64,000 nucleotides of DNA from positions 1 to 64,000 of the forward strand of contig NZ_JAUCMW010000015.1 in the NCBI RefSeq assembly GCF_030372765.1, written 5' to 3'. A program made the position numbers and the translations under genes. The stretch's first letter is position 1. Each line of letters begins with the position of its first letter. Below the pieces are notes generated by a model, which was given only the letters and a program-made list of their open reading frames with translations, was not told the origin of the DNA and did no database searches. Below are positions 8,261-16,938 of the stretch, piece by piece. The DNA is from Labilibaculum sp. K2S (GTDB taxonomy: Bacteria; Bacteroidota; Bacteroidia; Bacteroidales; Marinifilaceae).

Positions 8261-8479
8261 AATAAAAAACCAATTATTATTAGAGTTATGCAAGTAAAAT
8301 GAATAAAAATGCAAAATAGATCCCTATAAAAGCAAAAGGATGTGCCATAAAAGCAATACTTTGTAATAATAAAGAAAGTACTATAACTATCATTGCAAAT
8401 ATAAATTAGGAAAAAGCAGAAATAATTCTAAAAAAAAAGAATAAATATTAATTTGTAGTATTAAAATAATAAGAAGTAT

Positions 8480-8487
8480 TAACTTTG
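8480..8487 (+). promoter_or_regulatory. Possible promoter -7 box (TAACTTTG) of the HTH gene
   Basis: TAACTTTG fits TAnnTTTG, with TTTG at 8452-8455 upstream. The 24-base gap is longer than the usual 19-22, so support is moderate. It lies 60 bp before the HTH start. Confidence 0.35.
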
Positions 8488-8546
8488 TGTTTATCTATAA
8501 TATAAATTGAAATCAATTTAAGCATTACATTAAGAGATCAATAGAT

Positions 8547-8861
8547 ATGAAAGCAAAAGTTAAAAGTCCAATTGCAATTAACGAACTGATACTATCCGAA
8601 ATGAATCGGCAAGGCTTAAGTGCGGCCGATTTTGCACAAAAATTACAAATTAGCATGAATTCTATGTATCATATTCTAAAACGACCAAGCATGCAAATCG
8701 ATCGTCTTTGGGAGGTTTGTGAAGCACTGCAATTGAATTTCTTTAAAGTTCTGGCTGATGAAATAAAAATTACTAATCCTGTCGATCCTCAAATGGATCA
8801 ATTGCAACGAGAAAATAAAATGCTTCGAGAAGTAATTCAACTATTGGGAAGTAGTAAATAA
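8547..8861 (+). CDS. Small XRE/HTH-type DNA-binding protein with C-terminal coiled coil
   Basis: 104 residues. Residues about 8-60 fit a helix-turn-helix of the Cro/CI type (LSAADFAQKLQISMNSMYHIL, then IDRLWEVCEAL). The C terminus (MDQLQRENKMLREVIQLLG) is a short heptad coiled coil, suitable for dimerisation. Similar stand-alone proteins occur in Bacteroidota; their targets are unknown. No partner toxin or phage gene is adjacent, so this is probably a single-gene transcription regulator ending at the 8912 terminator. Confidence 0.7.
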   Translation: MKAKVKSPIAINELILSEMNRQGLSAADFAQKLQISMNSMYHILKRPSMQIDRLWEVCEALQLNFFKVLADEIKITNPVDPQMDQLQRENKMLREVIQLLGSSK

Positions 8862-8911
8862 GTCAATTTAGTGTCAACTTATTTCAGGACAGTGTCGATA
8901 AAATATTTTTG

Positions 8912-8940
8912 AAGCCCGATCTTATGATCTGGCTTTTTTT
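8912..8940 (+). terminator. Terminator of the HTH gene
   Basis: Stem AAGCCCGATC with GATCTGGCTT (one mismatch), loop TTAT, then seven T, about 50 bp after the HTH stop. Confidence 0.85.
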
Positions 8941-9020
8941 GTGCTCATTGTCTTTGATGGTGAAAAACAAAACTGAATTGTATTTTATGATTCCTACTGA
9001 CCGTCTTAGGTGCTTTTGAA

Positions 9021-9214
9021 GTTAAATCTTTTTAGGATAGTGCTTCAACCTATCCTCAATACTTTTCTCAACCGAAATAAACTTGAGGAACACAAAGTCT
9101 GCAGTTTATTACTTCGTGTTTCTTCGCGAAAAAGCCTTTGTGTACTTAGTGGTTAAACCTTTTTAGGATAATGCTTCAACGTATCCTCAATACTCTTCTC
9201 AATAGGAATAAACT
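9021..9214 (-). repeat. Direct duplication of the epimerase gene tail around a relic repeat
   Basis: 9021-9083 repeats 9152-9214 with about 6-8 differences (period 131 bp). On the minus strand, both copies encode a homologous C-terminal tail: the outer copy reads EKSIEDRLKHYPKKI-stop and the true gene reads EKSIEDTLKHYPKKV-stop. The intervening 9085-9151 has the motifs ACTTCGTGTT, CTTCGCG and CTTTGTGTACTTAGTGGTTAAA of the dispersed intergenic relic family. It is either the leftover tail of a second epimerase copy or a tandem duplication linked to repeat insertion. Confidence 0.75.
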
Positions 9215-10163
9215 CAAAATTCAAAGCCTCTTTTATTTTCCGGTTCGAGTAGTATTTTATATTGTGAGATGCCCGGGCAGTTTCTTTTGTAAGTACGGCT
9301 GGTTTAAATAGAAATATTGTTTTCAAATAAGCTAATCGCCAGGCAAGTTCGGTCAATTTTCTACCAGCATATTTTTGTGGACCGGCAATTCCCAAATAAT
9401 TCGCAATGGTTTTGAGAATAAATTCATAGCTGCAATTATCGCTGTTTAGAACAAAGCGTTCATTTACAATATTGCTTTTCATCAATTCAATCATCGAACG
9501 ACTTACGTCACGAACATCAACATAGCCGGTAGTTCCTTGGGTGTAGTATTTTAAGCCTTTGGCAACGGTTTTAAACAGAAGAGAACTTCCTTTGTCCCAT
9601 TGTCCGGGCCCCAAAATAATAGAAGGATTCACAATAACCGCATTTAATCCTTCTTCTATTCCTCTCCATACCTCCAATTCCGATTTAAATTTACTGTTTG
9701 AGTAGCCCGATCTTTTTTCTTCCGGACTCCATGGAGTTTTTTCAGTAACGGTGTTTTCTCCTTCCTCAGGTGAACCCAAGGCAGCAACGGAACTTACCAT
9801 GCAAAATTTTCTAATATTTGCATCCAGGCAGGCATTTACCAAATTTCGGGTTCCTTCCACATTAATATCCAGCATGTTTTTACCATCTTCCTTCTTAAAA
9901 GAGACTAAGGCGGCACAATGGTACACATCCTCAATTCCATTAAGAGCATCCTCTAACGAAAAGGGATCCATCATATCTCCATCTATCCATTCAATGGATT
10001 TAAAAAGTTCGTTGGCATTGTCAGAGTAGTAAGTAAAAGTAGTGAGTACGAACTCTACATTGCTGTTTTTCCTTTTCAGAGCACGAACTTTGTTGCCTTT
10101 CGAAAGTAAATCAAATAGTAAATGCGAGCCAACAAGACCAGTTCCACCGGTAACTAAAATCAT
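9153..10163 (-). CDS. NAD(P)-dependent epimerase/dehydratase (extended SDR)
   Basis: 336 residues. The N-terminal Rossmann motif TGGTGLVGSHLL, a YHCAALVSF segment, and the active-site pair YSNSK (YxxxK) with upstream SSVAALG identify an extended short-chain dehydrogenase. The form resembles dihydroflavonol-4-reductase/3-beta-HSD-like members that bacteria carry with unknown substrates. It probably acts on a sugar nucleotide or small ketone in the cytoplasm. It lies 64 bp downstream of the OsmC-like gene on the same strand. Its last ~20 codons are duplicated downstream (9021-9083). Confidence 0.88.
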   Translation of the reverse strand: MILVTGGTGLVGSHLLFDLLSKGNKVRALKRKNSNVEFVLTTFTYYSDNANELFKSIEWIDGDMMDPFSLEDALNGIEDVYHCAALVSFKKEDGKNMLDINVEGTRNLVNACLDANIRKFCMVSSVAALGSPEEGENTVTEKTPWSPEEKRSGYSNSKFKSELEVWRGIEEGLNAVIVNPSIILGPGQWDKGSSLLFKTVAKGLKYYTQGTTGYVDVRDVSRSMIELMKSNIVNERFVLNSDNCSYEFILKTIANYLGIAGPQKYAGRKLTELAWRLAYLKTIFLFKPAVLTKETARASHNIKYYSNRKIKEALNFEFIPIEKSIEDTLKHYPKKV

Positions 10164-10227
10164 AGAATAGTATTAAGTAAGTATCCCCATAAAATAGAGA
10201 TTTAAATTAGAGAATGAGAAATGAAAG

Positions 10228-10638
10228 CTACTTTGGCCAGTTTAATTTAATGGTTTGTGTCATTTGAGTATGAACACTTAAAGGTACCGGGCTTGTTCCT
10301 GCTACATTTTTAATAATTTGTTTCTCTTCTGCAGTATAATTTTTATTAGGAAAGTTGAATTCAACAATTACTTCATCAACTCTTCTCGGATCACTCGCCA
10401 TAATTTTGGTGATATCCAATTCTGTTCCTACAATATCAATATTATTATCGCGGGCCACAATGCCCATTATAGTCATAATGCAGGAGCCCAGTGAGGCAGC
10501 CAGTAAATCGGTAGGCGAAAATGCTTCCCCTTTTCCTTGATTATCAGTTGGAGCATCTGTAAAAATTTTATTGCCCGATTGCAAATGGATGCACTCAGTC
10601 CGTAAATCACCCAGATACTTTGATTTGATAGTTGTCAT
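10228..10638 (-). CDS. OsmC/Ohr-family protein
   Basis: 136 residues. The family reduces organic hydroperoxides using two cysteines. FSPTDLLAASLGSCIMTIMG contains the first Cys in its usual helix. At the site of the second Cys, where relatives have CPV-like sequence, this protein has TSPVPLSVH, so Ser replaces Cys. It may therefore not be a classical two-Cys peroxidase, as in several YhfA-like members. The start at 10638 gives the usual length. It is followed on the same strand by the SDR gene. Confidence 0.82.
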   Translation of the reverse strand: MTTIKSKYLGDLRTECIHLQSGNKIFTDAPTDNQGKGEAFSPTDLLAASLGSCIMTIMGIVARDNNIDIVGTELDITKIMASDPRRVDEVIVEFNFPNKNYTAEEKQIIKNVAGTSPVPLSVHTQMTQTIKLNWPK

Positions 10639-10956
10639 GCTGTTTTATATTTAGTGAAATGTAGTGAGCAAATTTTGTTTTGTGAATTTACGGATTATAA
10701 AATAGATAGTAAAATCTTTATAAGAGTTAGATAATAAAATTTAAGCTAGTTGGAATATAGGAATAGAAGTTAAATACCTTGTTTATCTTATGTTTTTTTA
10801 ATTACATCAGATAGGGTTTCGAGTTCTGCATGTAAGATGTTTATGGTATTCGTTGAGTGTATGATAATTTTTTATGAAAATAATCAGTGTGCTTGTCACC
10901 CTAATTTATGATTTTCCTGTTATTATACATAGTATATAAGTTTGAATTATAAGTTA

Positions 10957-11214
10957 TTGCTCGAGGTTAAAGTTGATTTTAGTACAAACACCCCAGCGAT
11001 TATTTCAAACAGTGGCATGTGGCTGATGTGTATGCAAATCATGGATTGATCTCATTATGGGCTTCAATTCAATCGGTATATATACCTGCAACAGCTCTTT
11101 GTACAGTTGATGCCAATTGAGTTGCAGAGAACAACGATTCCTGAAGAACTTATCGAAAGCCAAGCTGGCGGTTTGAAAGGAGAAAAAATAACAGATGGAA
11201 AAAATTTACAATAA
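10957..11214 (+). pseudogene. Probable decayed coding sequence (three frames)
   Basis: Three adjacent stretches look protein-like in successive frames: LLEVKVDFSTNTPAII (from 10957), YFKQWHVADVYANHGLISLW and on to about 11118, and LMPIELQRTTIPEELIESQA to the stop at 11212. No single frame is open across it. The composition is less AT-rich than the rest of 10639-10956, where nothing is recognisable. The family is not recognised. It could instead be chance reading; a translated search would decide. Confidence 0.4.
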
Positions 11215-11217
11215 CAA

Positions 11218-11463
11218 ATGAAAAATATATTTATTTATTATTTAGCGTTCATGATTGGACCAGGTATTTTAATGTATTATTTATTGTCTACTGAAAACAA
11301 CCTTGGGTTTGTAATCGCTATATTAACCTATGCTTTAATATATAGACCCATCATTGATGGATTACGTTTACTATCTAAGCAGGTAATTACTAAGAGACAA
11401 TCATGGAAATTATTTATCCCTTTTGGGCATATTAAATGGATGAAAGAGTTATATCTACCTTAA
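11218..11463 (+). CDS. Small membrane protein, unknown function
   Basis: 81 residues with two predicted membrane segments (about 4-24 and 28-46), then a basic loop (KQVITKRQSW) and a C-terminal KLFIPFGHIKWMKELYLP. The start codon lies four bases after the stop of the decayed sequence upstream, so the two may once have been an operon. No known family is recognised. Codon use is ordinary for the window, and a terminator-like hairpin follows at 11557. Confidence 0.6.
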   Translation: MKNIFIYYLAFMIGPGILMYYLLSTENNLGFVIAILTYALIYRPIIDGLRLLSKQVITKRQSWKLFIPFGHIKWMKELYLP

Positions 11464-11556
11464 TGGAATTAGTATAGCTATTTTTGATTTAATTCTTAGA
11501 TAAGAAAAAAATCTATAGAATAAAGTTCTGCTTAAATGAAGTAAAACATGATATAT

Positions 11557-11597
11557 GGATCTCTTGAACAGTAATGTTTAGGAGATCTTTTTTTTTG
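11557..11597 (+). terminator. Terminator-like hairpin
   Basis: GATCTC (558-563) with GAGATC (582-587), extended by GAAC/GTTT, is followed by nine T. It ends the short membrane-protein unit. The remaining bases to the ileS start (11598-11901) hold no gene. Confidence 0.75.
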
Positions 11598-11901
11598 TTT
11601 CCGCTTTCAGATTCAAACCGAAATCAGAGCTAATAATTTCGAATTATAAGCAATCCGCAAAGACTCTAAAAAAATCAACTTTTATTGCTGATTAAATAGA
11701 GCTTAGTCCCTTGATTCTACAATCACTATGACCATCAATTCTTGTAATTTTTCTATATTTGTAAACTTTTTATAACAGATAAGATAATTTTAGTCGGAAT
11801 AATGTCGGTAGACATTTGTCAATCAGTATCTAATTTGCACGGATAATGATGAATACGAATGTGGGTCGGTATTAGCGAATACAAGATAAATTTTACAATA
11901 A

Positions 11902-14900
11902 ATGAGCACTAAATTCCCAGAGTACAAGAATCTTGATCTATCACAGGTCAACAAGGATATTCTAAAAGATTGGAACGAGAATAATACATTCGAGAAGAGT
12001 TTGGAGACACGGGAAGGCAATCCTTCTTTTGTATTTTATGAAGGACCACCTTCGGCAAATGGTATGCCTGGTATTCATCACGTTATGGCTCGTGCTCTTA
12101 AAGATATTGTGTGCAGATACAAAACTCTTAAGGGATTTCAGGTGAACCGTAAAGCAGGATGGGATACTCATGGTTTGCCTGTAGAACTTGGTGTTGAGAA
12201 AGAATTGGGAATTACCAAAGAAGATATTGGGACTAAAATCTCGGTTGATGATTACAATCTGGCTTGTCGAACCAATGTAATGAAATATACCCGTGAGTGG
12301 GAAGATTTGACATCAAAAATGGGGTATTGGGTAAATATGGAAGAGCCGTACATTACCTACGATAACCGTTACATTGAAACACTTTGGTGGTTGTTAAAAC
12401 AACTATTCGAGAAAGATTTATTGTACAAAGGATATACAATTCAACCGTTTTCTCCTGCTGCAGGTACGGGTTTATCAACTCATGAGTTAAATCAGCCTGG
12501 TTGTTACAAGGATGTGAAAGATACAACAGCAGTTGGTATGTTTAAAGTGGCCCGCGATGAGAAAAGCGAATTCCTTTACGAAGGAATAGATTGCGATGCC
12601 TATTTTATTGCATGGACAACTACTCCATGGACTCTTCCTTCGAATACAGCATTGGCTGTTGGATCAAAAATTGAATACGTTCGTGTTCGAACTTTTAATC
12701 CTTACACAGGAATCCCTTGTGTGGTGATTTTGGCTAAAAGCCTGTTTTACAATTTCTTCGATAAAAAATACGAAGGACTTGAGTTGGGAGAATACGAAGC
12801 AGGCGATAAGCGTTTAACCTACAAAACGCTTTCGGAACATGTTGGAGCCGATTTGGAAGGTCTTCGTTACGAGCAGTTAATGCCTTTGGTGAAACCTGAA
12901 GGTGATGCTTTCCGCGTTATTATTGGCGATTTTGTCACCACCGAAGATGGTACAGGTATCGTTCATATTGCTCCGACTTTTGGTGCGGACGATGACAGGG
13001 TTGCTAAAGTGGCTGGTATCTCACCATTAATTCTTCGCGATAAAGAAGGTAAAATGCAGCCAATGGTTGATCGTACCGGTAAATTCTTTAAAATTGAAGA
13101 TCTAAGTGAGGAATTTGTAAAAGAATTTGTGAATTTAGAGGCTTACAGTGAGTATGCCGGTCGTTTTGTGAAAAATGCTTACGATCCAACTTTAACAGAT
13201 GATGATGCAACTTTAGATATCGATATTGCTGTTGCCCTGAAGAAAGAAAGTCTGGCTTTTAAAGTTGAGAAACATGTTCACAACTATCCACATTGTTGGA
13301 GAACAGATAAGCCAATTCTTTATTATCCATTGGATTCCTGGTTTATCGAAACTACAAAAGTCCGCGATCGTATGATCGAATTAAATAAAACCATTAACTG
13401 GAAACCTAAATCAACGGGTGAAGGTCGTTTCGGAAAATGGTTGGAGAATCTGCAGGATTGGAATCTTTCCCGTTCCCGTTATTGGGGAACACCACTTCCA
13501 ATTTGGGTGAGTGAAGATCGTTCTGAGATAAAATGTATTGGTTCTGTTGCCGAATTGAAAGCTGAAATTGAAAAGTCGATGACTGCGGGTTTCATGACTG
13601 AAAATATTTTAGCTGATTACATTGAAGGCGATAACAGCAAAGAGAATTACGAGAAATTCGACCTGCACCGTCCATATGTTGATGGTTTAATTTTGGTGAG
13701 TGAAACAGGGCAGAAATTGTTTCGTGAGCTCGATTTGATTGATGTTTGGTTCGATTCAGGAGCTATGCCGTATGCACAGCAGCATTATCCTTTCGAAAAC
13801 AAAGAGAATTTTGATAAATTGTTCCCAGCTCAGTTTATTGCTGAAGGTGTGGATCAAACCCGTGGATGGTTCTTTACTTTGCATGCCATTGCAACCATGT
13901 GTTTCGATGGAGTTGCTTTCGAAAATATCATCTCCAACGGTTTGGTGCTGGATGCAAAAGGCAATAAGATGTCCAAACGTCTTGGAAATGCAGTTGATCC
14001 ATTTTCAACCATTGAGAAATATGGTTCGGATCCATTGCGTTGGTACATGATTACCAATGCTCAGCCTTGGGATAATTTGAAATTTGATTTAGGAGGTGTT
14101 GAAGAAGTTCGTCGTAAATTCTTTGGAACACTTTACAATACTTATAGTTTCTTCCAATTGTATGCGAATGTTGATGGATTTACTTATTCTGAAGCTGATG
14201 TAGCAATGGAACAACGCCCTGAAATTGATCGTTGGATTCTGTCTTTGTTGAATTCCTTAATTAAAGAAGTTGAAGAGTGCTATGAAGCCTACGAGCCAAC
14301 TCGTGCCGGTCGTGCAATTCAGGATTTTGTAAATGAAAACCTATCAAACTGGTACGTTCGTTTGTGTCGCAAGAGATATTGGGGTGGAGACTATTCTATC
14401 GATAAAATTTCTGCTTACCAAACTCTTTACAGATGTTTAGAGACTGTTTCTGTTTTGGCATCGCCAATTGCTCCTTTCTATATGGATCAATTGTTTAAAG
14501 ATCTGAATTCAGTTACCGGTCGTTTTACTGAAGAATCGGTTCATTTGGTGAATTTTCCTAAATACGATCCAGAAGTAATTGATTCTGAATTGGAAGAGAG
14601 AATGGATATGGCTCAGAAAATTTCATCAATGTCACTTGGATTACGTCGTAAAGTGAAAATACGTGTTCGTCAGCCATTGAGTAAAATTATTATTCCAATT
14701 CTTGATGATTCTATGGTTCCTCAGTTAGAGGCAATTAAAAATATCGTTCTTTCAGAAATTAATGTGAAGGAAATGGAATTTATTACCGATACAACAGGTG
14801 TTTTAGTAAAAAACATCAAGCCTAACTTTAAGACTTTAGGGCCAAAGTATGGTAAGATAATGAAACAAATTGCTGCTGAAATTGGAAAAATGAATCAGGA

Positions 14901-15342
14901 AGATATTGTTGCTTTCGAAAAAGAGGGTAGCTATACAATTGTTGTAAACAATGAAAATATCAGTCTGACTCCTGAAGATGTGGAAATTGTTTCTGAAGAT
15001 ATTCCGGGCTGGTTAGTTGCCAACGAAGGGAAACTTACTGTTGCAATGGACGTAAACATAACTGATGAATTACGTAAAGAAGGAATTGCTCGGGAGTTTA
15101 TCAATAGAATTCAGAATTTAAGAAAGGACAGTGATTTTGAAGTAACAGATAAAATCAAGCTTCAAATTATGATGCATGATTCTATTAATGATGCTGTTCT
15201 TACTCATAAAGAATATATTGGGACTCAAACCTTAGCTGTGAGTATTGAATTAGTAGAGAAATTAGCGGAGAATGAAGCTAAAGCAGTAGAGATTGAGCAG
15301 GGTGTAGAGAGCTTTATTAAGATTGAAAAAGTTAGTGAATAA
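11902..15342 (+). CDS. ileS: Isoleucyl-tRNA synthetase IleS
   Basis: 1146 residues. IleRS charges tRNA-Ile. The class I signatures are PGIHHVMAR (HIGH equivalent, about residue 55) and GNKMSKRLGNAVDP (KMSKS, about 689), with the CP1 editing region between (WTTTPWTLPSNTALAV). It is ~200 residues longer than E. coli IleRS and lacks the C-terminal Cys zinc finger, both typical of the eukaryote-like type 2 enzyme, which in other bacteria is linked to mupirocin tolerance. It leads a + strand group with the DksA-like gene and lspA. Confidence 0.97.
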   Translation: MSTKFPEYKNLDLSQVNKDILKDWNENNTFEKSLETREGNPSFVFYEGPPSANGMPGIHHVMARALKDIVCRYKTLKGFQVNRKAGWDTHGLPVELGVEKELGITKEDIGTKISVDDYNLACRTNVMKYTREWEDLTSKMGYWVNMEEPYITYDNRYIETLWWLLKQLFEKDLLYKGYTIQPFSPAAGTGLSTHELNQPGCYKDVKDTTAVGMFKVARDEKSEFLYEGIDCDAYFIAWTTTPWTLPSNTALAVGSKIEYVRVRTFNPYTGIPCVVILAKSLFYNFFDKKYEGLELGEYEAGDKRLTYKTLSEHVGADLEGLRYEQLMPLVKPEGDAFRVIIGDFVTTEDGTGIVHIAPTFGADDDRVAKVAGISPLILRDKEGKMQPMVDRTGKFFKIEDLSEEFVKEFVNLEAYSEYAGRFVKNAYDPTLTDDDATLDIDIAVALKKESLAFKVEKHVHNYPHCWRTDKPILYYPLDSWFIETTKVRDRMIELNKTINWKPKSTGEGRFGKWLENLQDWNLSRSRYWGTPLPIWVSEDRSEIKCIGSVAELKAEIEKSMTAGFMTENILADYIEGDNSKENYEKFDLHRPYVDGLILVSETGQKLFRELDLIDVWFDSGAMPYAQQHYPFENKENFDKLFPAQFIAEGVDQTRGWFFTLHAIATMCFDGVAFENIISNGLVLDAKGNKMSKRLGNAVDPFSTIEKYGSDPLRWYMITNAQPWDNLKFDLGGVEEVRRKFFGTLYNTYSFFQLYANVDGFTYSEADVAMEQRPEIDRWILSLLNSLIKEVEECYEAYEPTRAGRAIQDFVNENLSNWYVRLCRKRYWGGDYSIDKISAYQTLYRCLETVSVLASPIAPFYMDQLFKDLNSVTGRFTEESVHLVNFPKYDPEVIDSELEERMDMAQKISSMSLGLRRKVKIRVRQPLSKIIIPILDDSMVPQLEAIKNIVLSEINVKEMEFITDTTGVLVKNIKPNFKTLGPKYGKIMKQIAAEIGKMNQEDIVAFEKEGSYTIVVNNENISLTPEDVEIVSEDIPGWLVANEGKLTVAMDVNITDELRKEGIAREFINRIQNLRKDSDFEVTDKIKLQIMMHDSINDAVLTHKEYIGTQTLAVSIELVEKLAENEAKAVEIEQGVESFIKIEKVSE

Positions 15343-15377
15343 TCGATTTTTTGTTATCTTTAAAAAAAATAGAAACA

Positions 15378-15752
15378 ATGACAGAAAAGAAGCGATATAC
15401 AGACGAAGAGTTGCAGGAATTCAAAGATTTGATTAATGCTAAACTTGAGAAAGCAAAAAAAGATTACGTGACTTTAAAAGCTGTAATCTCGAATAGTTCT
15501 GGAAATGATACTGAAGATACTTCGCCTACTTTTAAGGTATTGGAAGAAGGTGCTTCTGTATTGTCGAAAGAGGAAGCAGGACGTTTAGCTGAACGTCAGG
15601 CGAAGTTTATTTCTCATCTGGAAATAGCTTTAATCCGCATTGAAAATAAAACCTATGGTATTTGTCGCGAGACAGGTAATTTAATTGCTAAAGAAAGGCT
15701 TCGCGCTGTTCCTCATGCAACATTAAGTATCGAGGCTAAAAACAAGCAGTAA
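15378..15752 (+). CDS. TraR/DksA-family protein, zinc finger degenerate
   Basis: 124 residues. An N-terminal helical hairpin (about 5-85) precedes YGICRETGNLIAKERLRAVPHATLSIEAK, the DksA zinc-finger region. Of the four zinc Cys only the first remains (CRETG, and TLSIEA instead of TLCxxC). Such Cys-poor versions occur in Bacteroidota. The family binds the secondary channel of RNA polymerase and modulates transcription; whether this one does is inferred. The start at 15378 is preferred over 15351 because the conserved N terminus begins there. It lies 35 bp after ileS. Confidence 0.88.
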   Translation: MTEKKRYTDEELQEFKDLINAKLEKAKKDYVTLKAVISNSSGNDTEDTSPTFKVLEEGASVLSKEEAGRLAERQAKFISHLEIALIRIENKTYGICRETGNLIAKERLRAVPHATLSIEAKNKQ

Positions 15753-15772
15753 GATCTTTAATTGAATATATT

Positions 15773-15805
15773 AATGATTGGAAGAATATTCTTCCAATCA
15801 TTTTT
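15773..15805 (+). terminator. Terminator after the DksA-like gene
   Basis: A perfect 30-bp palindrome (AATGATTGGAAGAAT and its complement, 15773-15802) followed by five T. It separates the ileS-dksA-like unit from lspA, although partial readthrough is possible. Confidence 0.9.
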
Positions 15806-15875
15806 GTTTACAAGTCAAGGTTTTTATTTATTTGGAATCTGAAATAGATTAGCAGTTAACGATTAAATAGTCAAT

Positions 15876-16484
15876 ATGTCTTTATTTAAAAAATCGATAG
15901 CATTTATTGTATTACTTCTGATTTTGGATCAGGTAGTAAAAGTTTGGATCAAAACCCATATGATGCTGGGAGAAGAGTATTCCGTATTCGGAGATTGGTT
16001 CTTGATTCATTTTATTGAAAACAATGGAATGGCCTTCGGAATGGAATTAGAAGGTCAGTGGGGGAAAATTCTTTTAAGTTTGTTTCGAATATTTGCTGTT
16101 TGCGGTATTGGTTGGTATCTGTACGATATTTCGACTAAGAAAGCACCTTTGGGATTAGTGATTTCAATAGCTTTGATTTTTTCCGGAGCAATGGGTAACA
16201 TTATTGACAGTGCATTTTATGGATTAATTTTTAATGACAGCTACTATCAGGTTTCAACTTTTATGCCCGAAGCGGGAGGCTATGCATCCTTTTTACATGG
16301 CAAAGTAGTTGATATGCTTTATTTCCCTCTCTTGGAAGGAAGATTTCCTGAATGGTTACCCGTGTGGGGCGGAGAACATTATGTTTTCTTTCGTCCGGTA
16401 TTTAATATTGCCGATTCATATATAACAATTGGTGTTACATTTATTCTTTTATTTCAGCGAAAGTATTTCATGAAAGAAAAATAA
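15876..16484 (+). CDS. lspA: Lipoprotein signal peptidase LspA
   Basis: 202 residues. LspA is the inner-membrane aspartic protease that removes signal peptides from prolipoproteins. Four membrane segments are apparent. The conserved sites are LDQVVKVW (N-terminal), ENNGMAFGM, SGAMGNIID, HGKVVDMLYF (catalytic Asp146) and FNIADSYITIG (catalytic Asp180). The enzyme is longer than E. coli LspA (164) owing to a periplasmic insertion around 117-140, common in Bacteroidota. Its substrates include the many lipoproteins encoded in this window. Confidence 0.97.
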   Translation: MSLFKKSIAFIVLLLILDQVVKVWIKTHMMLGEEYSVFGDWFLIHFIENNGMAFGMELEGQWGKILLSLFRIFAVCGIGWYLYDISTKKAPLGLVISIALIFSGAMGNIIDSAFYGLIFNDSYYQVSTFMPEAGGYASFLHGKVVDMLYFPLLEGRFPEWLPVWGGEHYVFFRPVFNIADSYITIGVTFILLFQRKYFMKEK

Positions 16485-16512
16485 AAACAATTCATATCGA
16501 TATAGTAATAAT

Positions 16513-16534
16513 AAAAGCCCGTTTAGGGCTTTTT
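16513..16534 (+). terminator. Terminator of lspA
   Basis: Stem AAAAGCCC with GGGCTTTT, loop GTTTA, T run, about 28 bp after lspA. Confidence 0.88.
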
Positions 16535-16938
16535 GTATTATTGATAAGTTAGTACTCCCTGACAAATCCTGATTTAGTTAAAATGTCTGGTAATATATAA
16601 TGTGAAGTTTTCCTATGAATTTTCCATTGTTCAAATATAAAACATAAGTTATTATTTGCAAGTGATTTCAGATTGTCTTATATTTATTATTAAACTCATG
16701 TTTGTGATTATATTTCTTTACTGAATTGTGATTAAAGATTTTGTGTATTAATTATGGACTACTACTAACGACTTACAATTGTATAATTATGAAAAAACCA
16801 TTCATTTCTATTAAATGGGAGATACTCTCTCAATGACAGTTTTTTTCTCAATTTTTATCTGAATGACGTAAGAATACTTCTGTATACAAAAGAAGTACTC
16901 GCTATTGTGCAATTGTTGTATTTAATTGACTAAAGAGC
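16535..16938. other. Intergenic region without recognisable gene
   Basis: 404 AT-rich bases between lspA and the LytTR regulator. I see only very short frames. The stretch near 16890-16920 presumably contains the promoter of the regulator. Confidence 0.5.
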
